Shown one piece after another: positions 17,195 through 25,725 of a DNA stretch of 64,000 nt. The first letter of the stretch is position 1; each line of letters starts with the position of its first letter. This DNA comes from Njordibacter sp028825405. Its GTDB lineage: Bacteria; Pseudomonadota; Gammaproteobacteria; Pseudomonadales; Balneatricaceae. The position numbers were made by a program, and so were the translations under genes. Location: positions 2,931,425 through 2,995,424 of the forward strand of contig NZ_CP159829.1 in assembly GCF_047730065.1 (NCBI RefSeq). Direction: 5' to 3'. Below the pieces are notes generated by a model that saw only the letters and a program-made list of their open reading frames with translations, was not told the DNA's origin and did no database searches.

Positions 17195-18598
17195 ATGGCC
17201 AAAGCTAAAACTGCCTATGTGTGCAATGAATGTGGCTCTGACAGTAGCAAGTGGCAGGGACAATGCAGTGATTGTGGTGCCTGGAATAGTCTGCAAGAGA
17301 TACGCTTAGCTCCGACTGGGGGCCATGTAAATGCCAGTGCTAGGGTCAGTGCCGCCAAGGGATATGCCGGTGTAGCGTCACAGTTACAAGACCTAAGTGA
17401 CGTTGATGTGGCTAGTATGCCCCGCTTAGGTACAGGCATTAGTGAACTAGACCGTGTTTTAGGTGGTGGCTTAGTGCCAGGTTCTGCCATTCTCATTGGT
17501 GGGCATCCTGGGGCAGGTAAGAGTACATTATTACTGCAGCTCATGTGCAGCTTAGCCCAACGCATGCCTGCCTTATACATTACCGGTGAGGAATCATTGC
17601 AACAGGTGGCCTTGCGGGCCCAGCGCCTAGAATTACCCACCCAAAATTTAAAGATGCTCACCGAGACTGACGTTGAAGCTATCTTAGTGACCTGTGCCCA
17701 GCTTGAGCCTAAACTCATTGTGGTAGATTCTATCCAAGTCATGCAATTAGCCGACATTACCTCAGCTCCTGGCAGTGTGTCCCAAGTAAGAGAGTGTGCC
17801 GCAGCCCTTACACGTTATGCCAAACAATCTGACGCTATACTCTTATTGGTGGGGCACGTTACCAAAGACGGTAGCTTAGCTGGTCCCAAAGTTTTAGAGC
17901 ACATGATTGATTGTTCACTGCAACTCGAAGGTGATAACGACAGTCGTTACCGCACCTTAAGAAGCCATAAAAATCGGTTTGGTGCGGTCAATGAACTAGG
18001 CGTGTTTGCAATGATGGAAACTGGCCTTAAGGAAGTTAAAAACCCAAGCTCCATCTTTTTGTCCCGTGGAGATACAAGTGCAGCGGGCAGCTTAGTAATG
18101 GTCATATGGGAAGGCAGTCGACCACTTTTGGTTGAGTTACAAGCCTTAGTAGATGACAGCCATATGAATAATCCTCGCCGTGTAGCCGTGGGGCTAGACC
18201 AGAACCGACTCACCATGTTGTTGGCCGTATTACACCGTCATGGTGGTCTACACACAGGCGATCAAGATGTTTTTGTTAATGTAGTAGGGGGTGTAAGGGT
18301 ATCTGAAACAGGTGCCGATCTGGCCATGTTATTGGCCATTGTTTCCAGTTTAAGGGACCAAGCATTAGATCAGAACTTAGTGGTCTTTGGTGAGGTAGGA
18401 CTATCAGGCGAGATCCGTCCTGTGCCGAGTGGCCAAGAACGGATTCGAGAAGCAGCCAAACACGGCTTTAAACGCGCTATAGTGCCTATTGCTAATGTTC
18501 CAAAGGCCCACAAGTCTGTGGGCAAAGACCGGGACGGCTTAGAAGGGATGGACATTATTGGTGTTAGAAACCTACAGGAGGCTTTAGCAGCCCTATAA
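17195..18598 (+). CDS. radA: DNA repair protein RadA
   Basis: A RecA-related branch-migration helicase used in recombinational repair. The N-terminal zinc finger has Cys10, Cys13, Cys24 and Cys27; the ATPase core has Walker A GGHPGAGKST; the RadA-specific KNRFG motif is followed by the inactive Lon-protease-like C-terminal domain (about 290-467). Length 467 aa is close to the family. Likely in one transcript with hemB. Confidence 0.96.
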   Translation: MAKAKTAYVCNECGSDSSKWQGQCSDCGAWNSLQEIRLAPTGGHVNASARVSAAKGYAGVASQLQDLSDVDVASMPRLGTGISELDRVLGGGLVPGSAILIGGHPGAGKSTLLLQLMCSLAQRMPALYITGEESLQQVALRAQRLELPTQNLKMLTETDVEAILVTCAQLEPKLIVVDSIQVMQLADITSAPGSVSQVRECAAALTRYAKQSDAILLLVGHVTKDGSLAGPKVLEHMIDCSLQLEGDNDSRYRTLRSHKNRFGAVNELGVFAMMETGLKEVKNPSSIFLSRGDTSAAGSLVMVIWEGSRPLLVELQALVDDSHMNNPRRVAVGLDQNRLTMLLAVLHRHGGLHTGDQDVFVNVVGGVRVSETGADLAMLLAIVSSLRDQALDQNLVVFGEVGLSGEIRPVPSGQERIREAAKHGFKRAIVPIANVPKAHKSVGKDRDGLEGMDIIGVRNLQEALAAL

Positions 18599-18645
18599 GC
18601 CGTTTCATTTTATGGTCTACCCTATAGCAGTAAGGAGTTGTCTGC

Positions 18646-19200
18646 ATGACTATTAAGCCAGATATTATTACCTCCAACGGTCATATCCGCCTCATCGATA
18701 CTAAAGATGCTAACGCCCTAGCCGATTACTATGCGCGCAATCGGACGCATTTTTTACCGTGGGAACCTGTGCGAGGGGCCAATTTTTATGAAGTAGAAAC
18801 CATGTTTAACCGTATTCTAGAAGCCGAGGGTGCATTTTACGCCGACCAACAAGTTAAATTAGGCGTCTTTAATCTTCAGCATCGGCGAATGATTGCTAGC
18901 ATAGACTTTTCACAAATCGTGCGAGGACCCTTGCAATCATGCTTTGTAGGTTTCTCTATTGATGCCCAACACCAAGGCCAAGGGTTGATGCAAGAATTTA
19001 TGCCATGGTGCCTAGAGTACATGTTCAACCATTTCAATATACACCGTGTCATGGCTACCTACATGGTCACAAATGATCGCAGCCAGGCTTTGCTTGAGCG
19101 ACTAGGATTTGAAAAAGAGGGCTATGCTAAATCTTATTTAAATATCGCAGGCACCTGGGAAGACCACATACTCACAGCCTTGGTGAATCCGAGTCATTAA
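18646..19200 (+). CDS. GNAT-family N-acetyltransferase, RimJ-like
   Basis: A 184-aa acetyltransferase whose pattern (R-L-I around 17-20, FYADQQVKLGVF, IDAQHQGQGLMQEF for acetyl-CoA binding, and the ending NDRSQALLERLGFEKEG) matches the RimJ/RimL group that acetylates ribosomal protein N-termini. The exact target is inferred from family only. AAGGAG lies nine bases before the ATG. Followed by a terminator. Confidence 0.82.
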   Translation: MTIKPDIITSNGHIRLIDTKDANALADYYARNRTHFLPWEPVRGANFYEVETMFNRILEAEGAFYADQQVKLGVFNLQHRRMIASIDFSQIVRGPLQSCFVGFSIDAQHQGQGLMQEFMPWCLEYMFNHFNIHRVMATYMVTNDRSQALLERLGFEKEGYAKSYLNIAGTWEDHILTALVNPSH

Positions 19201-19225
19201 CTGCCGCTCCATGACATCCCTATCA

Positions 19226-19252
19226 CCACGGCATACCGTACATCCTGTACAT
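19226..19252. repeat. Short motif shared with the 13.1-kb structured element
   Basis: GGCA, a short spacer and TACATCCTGT occur here as in the element at 13111-13132 (GGCA, CGCA, TACATCCTGT). TACAT is itself repeated around CCTG. Two copies in the window suggest a dispersed extragenic repeat family, but identity is limited to about 14 bases. Confidence 0.3.
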
Positions 19253-19288
19253 AAAAAAACCGGCGTCTATTGCTAGAGGCCAGTTTTT
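19253..19288. terminator. Bidirectional terminator between the RimJ-like gene and rpmG
   Basis: An A run, then CGGC-G-TCTA (19261-19269), a four-base loop, TAGA-G-GCC and a T run. The stem contains minor mismatches but has A and T runs on both sides, so it can serve the plus-strand acetyltransferase gene and minus-strand rpmG. Confidence 0.8.
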
Positions 19289-19303
19289 ATAAAGCACCAT
19301 CAA

Positions 19304-19459
19304 TTATTTGATTTTAGCTTCTTTGTACATTACATGCTTACGAACTTTTGGATCGTACTTCTTTAATTCCATTTTGTCAGGCATGGTGCGTTTGTTCTTA
19401 GTAGTGGTGTAGAAGTGACCAGTACCAGCGCTGGAAACCAGCTTAATTTTATCGCGCAT
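19304..19459 (-). CDS. rpmG: 50S ribosomal protein L33
   Basis: A 51-aa basic protein beginning MRDKIKLVSSAGTGHFYTT and ending in KHVMYKEAKIK, the standard bacterial L33. The zinc-ligand cysteines of C+ L33 forms are absent, which is normal in gammaproteobacteria. It follows rpmB by 11 bp, the usual rpmBG operon. Confidence 0.97.
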   Translation of the reverse strand: MRDKIKLVSSAGTGHFYTTTKNKRTMPDKMELKKYDPKVRKHVMYKEAKIK

Positions 19460-19470
19460 GAGTCTTCTCC

Positions 19471-19707
19471 TTAAACCTTTGTGCCATTGGCACGGACGTC
19501 AACTAGAACGGAATCAATGCCTTTCTTGTCAACAATACGCATACCTTTGGAAGATACCCGAAGGCGAACGAATTTGTTTTCGCTTTCTACCCAAAAACGA
19601 TGCCAATGCAAGTTTGGTAAAAAACGACGACGTGTTTTGTTGTGTGCGTGAGACACGTTGTTACCAGCGACAGGGCGCTTTCCAGTAATCATACATACTC
19701 TGGACAT
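19471..19707 (-). CDS. rpmB: 50S ribosomal protein L28
   Basis: A 78-aa protein beginning MSRVCMITGKRPVAGNNVSHAHN with the conserved RRFLPNLHWHRFW, typical L28. GAGGAA precedes the ATG. First gene of the rpmB-rpmG pair. Confidence 0.97.
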   Translation of the reverse strand: MSRVCMITGKRPVAGNNVSHAHNKTRRRFLPNLHWHRFWVESENKFVRLRVSSKGMRIVDKKGIDSVLVDVRANGTKV

Positions 19708-19828
19708 TTTAACTTCCTCAATATTAGTCTTGAACCAAACCTTGTGCTTAGTTCTCAGGCGGAGCAGCCCTCCAGTGGGCCATTATCCGTACCAGCCACA
19801 TTAAAACCTAAACTCTGGAGGTAGAAAT

Positions 19829-19994
19829 ATGGAGGCGAGACATTAGCAGATTAGGCGCCCATTGGCAAGAACAGCTTGTGGTTTATGAGCTACAAGCTGC
19901 CACGAACTCTATCGTAAGTGTTGAAGTGGGCTATGATAATCCCTCCCAAGGCATTGCACCCCTTAAAGCCTTACTTAAACACTATTTAGTTTAG
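19829..19994 (+). pseudogene. Possible frameshifted small gene (unknown function)
   Basis: A near-perfect ribosome site GGAGG (19817-19821) stands seven bases before ATG 19829, but that frame closes after five codons (TAG 19844-19846). A neighbouring frame is open from 19812 to the TAG at 19992-19994 and reads protein-like: DISRLGAHWQEQLVVYEL..., then VSVEVGYDN and ALLKHYLV. Removing one base between 19831 and 19842 would join the ATG to this frame and give about 55 residues. This may be a recently broken gene, a sequencing error or chance. I do not recognise the product. Confidence 0.4.
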
Positions 19995-20082
19995 CCTTTT
20001 TTTAAAAGTGCTGAACCACAAAAATTTAAAGACACTTTGCCTTAATGAGCAGGCAAAAGTTACGAAAAATTTTAACTATTTT

Positions 20083-20112
20083 TTGTTAACTGGACTATGA
20101 GTTTTCCATAAT
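20083..20112 (+). promoter_or_regulatory. Candidate tmm promoter
   Basis: TTGTTA (20083-20088), 18-bp spacer, CATAAT (20107-20112). A second possible -10, GATAAT, lies about 25 bp further on without a clear -35. Located about 80 bp upstream of the tmm start. Confidence 0.4.
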
Positions 20113-20189
20113 AGTCAAAAGCACTAGATTACGATAATGTGGTTTAATACAGGTGAAAGCTTTATAACAAAAATTTAATGAGGAATTCC

Positions 20190-21548
20190 ATGAGTAAAAA
20201 ACGTGTTGCTATTATTGGAGCAGGTCCCAGCGGTTTAGCTCAGTTACGGGCTTTCCAATCGGCTCAAGCTAAAGGTGCCGAAATTCCAGAAATTGTGTGT
20301 TTTGAAAAACAAGATAACTGGGGTGGCCTATGGAACTATTCCTGGCGCACTGGGGTAGACCAATACGGTGAGCCTGTGCATGGCAGTATGTATCGCTACC
20401 TTTGGTCTAATGGCCCTAAGGAAGGCTTGGAGTTTGCAGACTATTCATTTGACGAGCACTTTGGTGGTGAAATTGCTTCATTTCCTCCGCGTGCGGTCTT
20501 GTTTGATTATATAGAAGGCCGTGTAAGAAAAGCTGATGTGCGCAAGTACATTCGTTTTTCTAACGTCATTCGTCACGTTGCTTACCAAGACAGTTCTGAC
20601 ACCTTTATGATTGCTGCGGAAGACCTGCCTAACAATAGACAGTATCAGGAAGAGTTTGACTACGTGATTGTCTCTAGTGGCCACTTTTCTACTCCCAACG
20701 TACCGGAGTACCCCGGATTCAATCATTTTGGTGGGCGCATCATGCACGCACACGATTTTCGGGACGCGTTAGAATTCAAAGATAAAGACATCTTGATCTT
20801 GGGGACCTCTTATTCCGCAGAAGACATTGGCTCGCAATGCTGGAAGTACGGTGCGAAAACTATCACTGTGGCACACCGCACTGCGCCTATGGGTTATGAC
20901 TGGCCAGATAATTGGCAAGAAGTTCCCGCCTTGAAATACGTTGACCAAGATACTGCGTACTTTATTGACGGTACACAAAAAAAGGTTGATGCCATTATCC
21001 TATGCACTGGATACTTGCACCACTTCCCATTTATGCATGAATCACTCAATCTAAAAACTAATAATCGTCTTTATCCAGTTGATTTGTATAACGGTGTGGT
21101 CTGGCAACATAACCCTAAACTCATGTACTTAGGCATGCAGGATCAGTGGTACACATTTAATATGTTTGATGCCCAAGCATGGTATGCAAGAGATGTGATT
21201 ATGGGGCGTGTGGCTTTGCCAACCCAGCCCGAAATGCAAGTCGACATTGATGACTGGCGAACCCAAGAGGACAGCCTAGCTGATGACTACGAAGCCATCG
21301 CTTTTCAAGGCCGCTACACCATGGAGTTAATGGCCAAAACCGATTATCCTGCGATCGACTTAGAAGGTTGTAATCAAGCCTTTTACCAGTGGAAGAAGCA
21401 CAAAAAACAAGGCATTATGACCTTCCGTGACCATGGCTACAAGTCAGCCCTAACGGGGAAAATTGCGCCACCCCACCACACCCCTTGGGTTGACGCTCTA
21501 GACGATTCTCTGGCCTGCTATTTAGGTGAAGGTGAAAGTAAAACCTAA
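20190..21548 (+). CDS. tmm: Flavin-containing trimethylamine monooxygenase
   Basis: Bacterial FMO that oxidises trimethylamine (and other amines or sulfides) to the N-oxide using NADPH and O2. FAD motif GAGPSG (10-15), the FMO fingerprint F-x-G-x3-H-x3-F in FGGRIMHAHDFRD, and NADPH-binding GTSYSAED are all present; 452 aa and overall pattern match marine Tmm proteins. An upstream in-frame ATG at 20178 overlaps the GAGGAA ribosome site, so 20190 is the start. No TMAO demethylase or methylamine genes are adjacent. Convergent with the FAH gene, overlapping it by 4 bp at the stops. Confidence 0.85.
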   Translation: MSKKRVAIIGAGPSGLAQLRAFQSAQAKGAEIPEIVCFEKQDNWGGLWNYSWRTGVDQYGEPVHGSMYRYLWSNGPKEGLEFADYSFDEHFGGEIASFPPRAVLFDYIEGRVRKADVRKYIRFSNVIRHVAYQDSSDTFMIAAEDLPNNRQYQEEFDYVIVSSGHFSTPNVPEYPGFNHFGGRIMHAHDFRDALEFKDKDILILGTSYSAEDIGSQCWKYGAKTITVAHRTAPMGYDWPDNWQEVPALKYVDQDTAYFIDGTQKKVDAIILCTGYLHHFPFMHESLNLKTNNRLYPVDLYNGVVWQHNPKLMYLGMQDQWYTFNMFDAQAWYARDVIMGRVALPTQPEMQVDIDDWRTQEDSLADDYEAIAFQGRYTMELMAKTDYPAIDLEGCNQAFYQWKKHKKQGIMTFRDHGYKSALTGKIAPPHHTPWVDALDDSLACYLGEGESKT

Positions 21549-22441
21549 GTTAAAGCAAGGCTATTGGTGAGGGGAAGTGTGCCATCGATGGCCACTTCCA
21601 CCTCGTCACCAGGCGCTAAGAAACGCATTGGATCAAAGCCCATGCCCACGCCAGCAGGGGTGCCTGTGGCAATCACATCACCCACTTCCAAGGTGATACC
21701 AGCTGACAAAGTCGCTATTAGGGTAGGAATGTCAAAAATCATTTGCCCCAAAGTAGCGTCTTGTCTTAATTCACCATTCACTTTGCAGGTGAGTCGAAGA
21801 TCATCACTTAAAGGCTGACCATAAGTCGGCGTTATGGCGGGGCCCATGGGTCCAAAACCATCTAAACATTTACCCATATGCCATTGTCCATGGCGTTTTT
21901 GTAAATCCCTAGCAGACACATCGTTATAACAGCTAAAACCAAATATGTGACTCCAGGCCTCACCTTCGGCAATATTGATTCCAGCTTTACCAATCACTAG
22001 TGCTAGTTCACCTTCATAATCTATCTTACGGGTTACGCCTGCATGCAATGGTATCGACTCTAATGGACCAATGAGGGTTTTGGTGGCTTTACTAAACACA
22101 ATTGGGTGTTTTGGTAGGTCAGCGCTAATGCCCATTTTATCAGCTATTTCTGCCGCATGGTCAGCATAGTTTTTGCCGATACATAATACGTTGCGGCGCA
22201 AGTATGTTAATGGTGAACCGACCAACTGGGGCTCATAAACTACACTGGCTAGTTGTTGTTCGTAGGCCTTTTTGGCAAGGATATCAAGCTCATTTTGAAC
22301 CTTTTGGGAGCTTTCTAGTAAAGCCCACATGTCCTTGCATGGGACGGCTCCCCCTAGAGCTATGCTGGCAGCTTTAAGGTCTATTAAACGATTATTGATA
22401 ACTGCAGCTAAACGGCCATCCTTGGTGGTGACATAATGCAT
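21545..22441 (-). CDS. Fumarylacetoacetate hydrolase family protein
   Basis: A 298-aa member of the FAH superfamily, acting on 2-keto acids or acylpyruvates by C-C bond cleavage or isomerisation. The catalytic domain (about 85-290) shows CIGKNYADHAAE, the metal-ligand region DYEGELALVIGK and GDVIATGTPAGVG. A small N-terminal domain (1-75) precedes it. AAGGAG lies eight bases before the ATG. The substrate cannot be told from sequence. Confidence 0.85.
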   Translation of the reverse strand: MHYVTTKDGRLAAVINNRLIDLKAASIALGGAVPCKDMWALLESSQKVQNELDILAKKAYEQQLASVVYEPQLVGSPLTYLRRNVLCIGKNYADHAAEIADKMGISADLPKHPIVFSKATKTLIGPLESIPLHAGVTRKIDYEGELALVIGKAGINIAEGEAWSHIFGFSCYNDVSARDLQKRHGQWHMGKCLDGFGPMGPAITPTYGQPLSDDLRLTCKVNGELRQDATLGQMIFDIPTLIATLSAGITLEVGDVIATGTPAGVGMGFDPMRFLAPGDEVEVAIDGTLPLTNSLALT

Positions 22442-22490
22442 TTAAATGACTCCTTAATATTGTGTATTGACTTAATAGATCTTTGTTGAA

Positions 22491-22519
22491 TACCGAAGTT
22501 AAAAAATTTTAGGTATAAT
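22491..22519 (+). promoter_or_regulatory. Candidate mdh promoter
   Basis: Perfect TATAAT at 22514-22519 preceded by AGG; the hexamer 17 bp upstream (22491-22496) is a poor -35. It would give an mdh leader of about 120 bases. Confidence 0.4.
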
Positions 22520-22644
22520 GCTGCTGCAATTAAGACCCTAAGCCGTATCAATGCGACATTTTGGTCTATTTCACTACCTTTTGTATGTCACAAATTATTT
22601 TTAACTAAGCAGTCAATCAAAAATCCCATGCTTCGGAGTACTTA

Positions 22645-23622
22645 ATGAAAAGCCCAGTTAACGTTGTTATCACCGGTGCCGCCGGCCAGATTTCTTATTC
22701 ACTTATCTTTCGCATTGCCAAAGGTGAGATGTTAGGCAGTGACCAGCCGATCAACCTTAAATTATTAGAAATCACCCCTGCGTTAGGCGCCCTCAATGGC
22801 GTAGTTATGGAAATTGAAGACTGTGCATTCCCTTTAGTGAACTCTATCACGCCCACAGATGATGCGGCAGTGGCCTTTGATGATGCTCACTATTGCTTAC
22901 TTGTGGGTGCGCGTCCACGTGGCCCAGGTATGGAACGCAAAGACTTGCTCGAAGCCAACGCCAACATCTTTACCGCTCAAGGTAAAGCCATCAATGATAA
23001 CGCTAACCCGAATGTTAAAGTACTGGTCGTAGGCAACCCTGCCAACACCAATGCTTACATCGCTATGAAGAGCGCTCCTGATCTAAACCCAATGCAATTT
23101 ACAGCCATGACTCGGTTAGATCACAACCGGGCTCTCACGCAACTTGCTAACCAAACCAATGCTGGAGTAAGTGATGTGAAGAAATTGTGTATTTGGGGCA
23201 ACCATTCAGCCACCATGTACGCTGATGTTACTAATGCAAGTGTGAAGGGCCAAGCTGCGACCGACCTAGTCGACCAAAACTGGATCGACACAGACTTTAT
23301 TCCAGTCATTGCCCAGCGAGGGGCATCCATTATAAAGGCTCGGGGCGCCTCTTCTGCTGCCTCTGCTGCTAATGCAGCTATTGATCACATGCGCATCTGG
23401 GTCGCGGGCACAGCCGATGGTGATTGGACCAGTATGGGTATTCCAAGCGATGGTAGCTATGGCATTCCAAAGGACTTAATGTTCTCTTTTCCGGTCACTT
23501 GTCAAAATGGTGAGTACTCGATTGTGCAAGGCCTATCCATTGATGCATCAAGCCAAGCCTACATCGATAAGACTCGCCAAGAGCTAGAAGAAGAGCGCAA
23601 CGCGATTGCTCATTTAGTGTAA
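22645..23622 (+). CDS. mdh: Malate dehydrogenase (NAD)
   Basis: TCA-cycle oxidation of malate to oxaloacetate. NAD-binding GAAGQISYSL near residue 12, substrate arginines in GARPRGPGMERKDLL, and the Asp/His catalytic pair in TRLDHNRA and IWGNHSATMYAD are visible. At 325 aa it is of the cytosolic-MDH-like type (as in Pseudomonas-related lineages), not the 312-aa E. coli type. GGAG lies seven bases upstream; a strong terminator follows. Confidence 0.96.
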   Translation: MKSPVNVVITGAAGQISYSLIFRIAKGEMLGSDQPINLKLLEITPALGALNGVVMEIEDCAFPLVNSITPTDDAAVAFDDAHYCLLVGARPRGPGMERKDLLEANANIFTAQGKAINDNANPNVKVLVVGNPANTNAYIAMKSAPDLNPMQFTAMTRLDHNRALTQLANQTNAGVSDVKKLCIWGNHSATMYADVTNASVKGQAATDLVDQNWIDTDFIPVIAQRGASIIKARGASSAASAANAAIDHMRIWVAGTADGDWTSMGIPSDGSYGIPKDLMFSFPVTCQNGEYSIVQGLSIDASSQAYIDKTRQELEEERNAIAHLV

Positions 23623-23643
23623 CGTTTAGAATGGGCATAAAAC

Positions 23644-23671
23644 AAAAAAACCGCCAATAGGCGGTTTTTTT
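23644..23671. terminator. Rho-independent terminator after mdh (bidirectional)
   Basis: ACCGCC, loop AATA, GGCGGT (23650-23665) with A run before and T run after. Serves mdh on the plus strand and the amt transcript on the minus strand. Confidence 0.93.
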
Positions 23672-23706
23672 AGGTCTCTGTTTTAGACCTCAGCATTAAG
23701 CATCAA

Positions 23707-23877
23707 TTACTGATGGTCAATCTCGGCCTGTTCTTCAGCCTTATAAGACACAACCAAAGGGACGATCAACATAGCTGTCATGATCCAAAAGCAGACTGCC
23801 ATACCCATAGGGCTGTCAGCATAAGTGAAGATAGCTTCTGCACCTTCCCAACTAGTAATCGGTGATGAATTAAACAT
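23707..23877 (-). CDS. Small single-pass membrane protein encoded after amt
   Basis: A 56-aa reading frame, MFNSSPITSWEGAEAIFTY... to ...EEQAEIDHQ, with an AGAGGT ribosome site seven bases before its ATG. Residues about 25-45 are a strongly hydrophobic segment; the N-terminal part is acidic/aromatic and the C-terminal tail is charged. It begins 61 bp after the amt stop on the same strand and ends before the shared terminator, so it is very probably co-transcribed with amt. I do not recognise a named family; a role as an Amt accessory subunit is inference from position only. Confidence 0.75.
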   Translation of the reverse strand: MFNSSPITSWEGAEAIFTYADSPMGMAVCFWIMTAMLIVPLVVSYKAEEQAEIDHQ

Positions 23878-23938
23878 AGGTAAACCTCTTATTCTTTATG
23901 GATACAAGCCAAACTAAGTTTGGCTTGTATAAGTCAAG

Positions 23939-25252
23939 TTACTGAGAGCGGATCTCTTCTGGGTAAGCAATACCTTCCAACTCAGTATCCATGCCGTCAC
24001 GTTGAACGCCATCTCCTGCCCGAAGGATGCCTAACTTATTGAAGATCCAAGACAATACATAACCTGGGATAAATCCTGTTGCAATCATCACAGCAGCACC
24101 AATCACCTGGCCTGTCATGTTAATAGAAGGCACATCAAAGCCATCCCAAGAACTAAAGCCTGGATAACCACCAAGGAAGATGCCTACAGCCAATAAGCCC
24201 CAAACACCGCACACACCATGCACAGCGACGGCGCCAACAGCGTCATCGATACCCATCTTCTCAATTTGCTTAGCCGCCCAAGGACCTAAGTAACCGCCTG
24301 CGAAGGCAATAGCAAAGGCCAGTGGTGGATACCAAAGGTCTAGACCAGCTGCAGCTGAAATAACGCCACACAAGGCACCAGACATCATCCAGAATGGATC
24401 ACGGGTACAGGCGTAACAGCCAATAATACCACCAGCAATGGCCATTAAGGTATTAAAGCAGTATGCCGAGAGTGTAGTTGGACCACCGTAAATATTAGTC
24501 CAGCCGCCATTAACACCGTAGTTGTACAACACACAAGCGCCAATGAAGCCAAAGAAACCAACCACAATCAACATCAAACCGGTAATGGTCATAGGTAGAC
24601 TATGTCCACGAATAACGTTAGCACTACCGTCCGCATTGAACTTACCAATACGTGGACCAAGGTTGATCAATACACCTAGGGCAAAGAAACCAGAAATGGT
24701 ATGTACCACCCCAGAAGCCACTGCATCATGATAACCGTATTCAGTGACCAACCAACCGGCAGGATGCCAACCCCAAGAGGCTGCCAGGTTCCAAACCACA
24801 GAGCCCAAAATAACCGCTAATATGACAAAAGAGGCCATGCGAATTCGCTCGATCACTGCACCAGACATGATGGAAGCGGTCGTACAAGCAAATAGAGTGA
24901 AAGCGCCCCAGAATACACCCGTGGCTTGGTCTGCCATGTTAGGCCCCATGATTGCTGACATGGGTAAACCAAATTCGCCCCATACTGGGTCGTAGGTGAA
25001 GCCCTGCCACATGGACAAATAGATCAACCAACCAAACATGTAGAAGGTGGGAATCATAAATGCAAAAGCGAGAATGTTTTTGGTACCAGATGCCAGCGAG
25101 TGTTTAACTCGCGATGCACCCATCTCGTACATGAGAAAGCCCGCATGAATTAAGATCATTATGGCGGTACACCAATAATAAAATATTTCGAGGTTAGTGT
25201 TGCTTAAACTTTGCAACGCCTCTATTGCTGCCTGCATTTCTTCAGGAGTCAT
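23939..25252 (-). CDS. amt: Ammonium transporter (Amt family)
   Basis: Inner-membrane ammonium channel, 437 aa with about eleven membrane helices. The twin pore histidines are seen in VVHTISGFF and AVHGVCGVWGLLA. The N-terminus (about 1-20) has no clear signal peptide, unlike E. coli AmtB. No glnK PII gene is adjacent, which is unusual for gammaproteobacterial amtB. GGAGG lies six bases before the ATG. Followed by the 56-residue membrane protein. Confidence 0.94.
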   Translation of the reverse strand: MTPEEMQAAIEALQSLSNTNLEIFYYWCTAIMILIHAGFLMYEMGASRVKHSLASGTKNILAFAFMIPTFYMFGWLIYLSMWQGFTYDPVWGEFGLPMSAIMGPNMADQATGVFWGAFTLFACTTASIMSGAVIERIRMASFVILAVILGSVVWNLAASWGWHPAGWLVTEYGYHDAVASGVVHTISGFFALGVLINLGPRIGKFNADGSANVIRGHSLPMTITGLMLIVVGFFGFIGACVLYNYGVNGGWTNIYGGPTTLSAYCFNTLMAIAGGIIGCYACTRDPFWMMSGALCGVISAAAGLDLWYPPLAFAIAFAGGYLGPWAAKQIEKMGIDDAVGAVAVHGVCGVWGLLAVGIFLGGYPGFSSWDGFDVPSINMTGQVIGAAVMIATGFIPGYVLSWIFNKLGILRAGDGVQRDGMDTELEGIAYPEEIRSQ

Positions 25253-25725
25253 AGTCTCCCTCCATTTTTGTTGTTATTTTAAGGTTACTAGCGCATCAGA
25301 TATGCGATGAAAGATTTAAATATATTGATACAATAGATATACTTATTTCTATCACCATAGATCTTAACCATGAAGCCATACATACGTCAAACACAAATCC
25401 GACATCCTTTTTTGCATAATAGCTCCATAAATATTGGTTAATACTCCTATATTAATTGACTATAAAGTCAATATATTAACTCAGACAAAACCGACAATGA
25501 TTATATTAAAACAACCTAAATGCAAAGAAACGTCAAGTTTCTTTACACAATCTTGAATTTGGAAGCTAGACGCGCCTCAATAAAACCTTGTGCAGACCTT
25601 GGGTAAAGTCGTCAACGCGCTCCTTCAAAATCAGCTGCATCGAAGTCGGATATGTTATTTGTGGCCATTGATGTTTTCCTACCTAACCTCAATCTAGGGT
25701 TAATAACCCAACCATAGGACGTTCA
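25253..25725. other. 473-bp AT-rich divergent intergenic region amt / MFS
   Basis: No reading frame of note. Contains a 7-bp inverted repeat ATTGACT/AGTCAAT with a four-base spacer (25455-25472) and an 8-bp hairpin AAAGAAAC/GTTTCTTT with a five-base loop (25524-25544). I looked for a sigma-54 (-24/-12) promoter upstream of amt and saw none. Confidence 0.6.

Larger units (their letters stand above)
19708..20177. other. 470-bp intergenic region between rpmB and tmm
   Basis: Holds the rpmB upstream region (left), the possible frameshifted mini-gene (19829-19994), then an AT-rich stretch leading to tmm with a candidate promoter at 20083-20112. No RNA gene or mobile element seen. Confidence 0.6.

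Noticed and set aside
16924..17757. Antisense open frames across radA and similar shadows elsewhere
   Set aside because: They lie wholly inside conserved genes, lack ribosome sites and show no family resemblance.
25253..25725. Sigma-54 promoter for amt
   Set aside because: No GG-10-GC spaced -24/-12 element seen on the minus strand.
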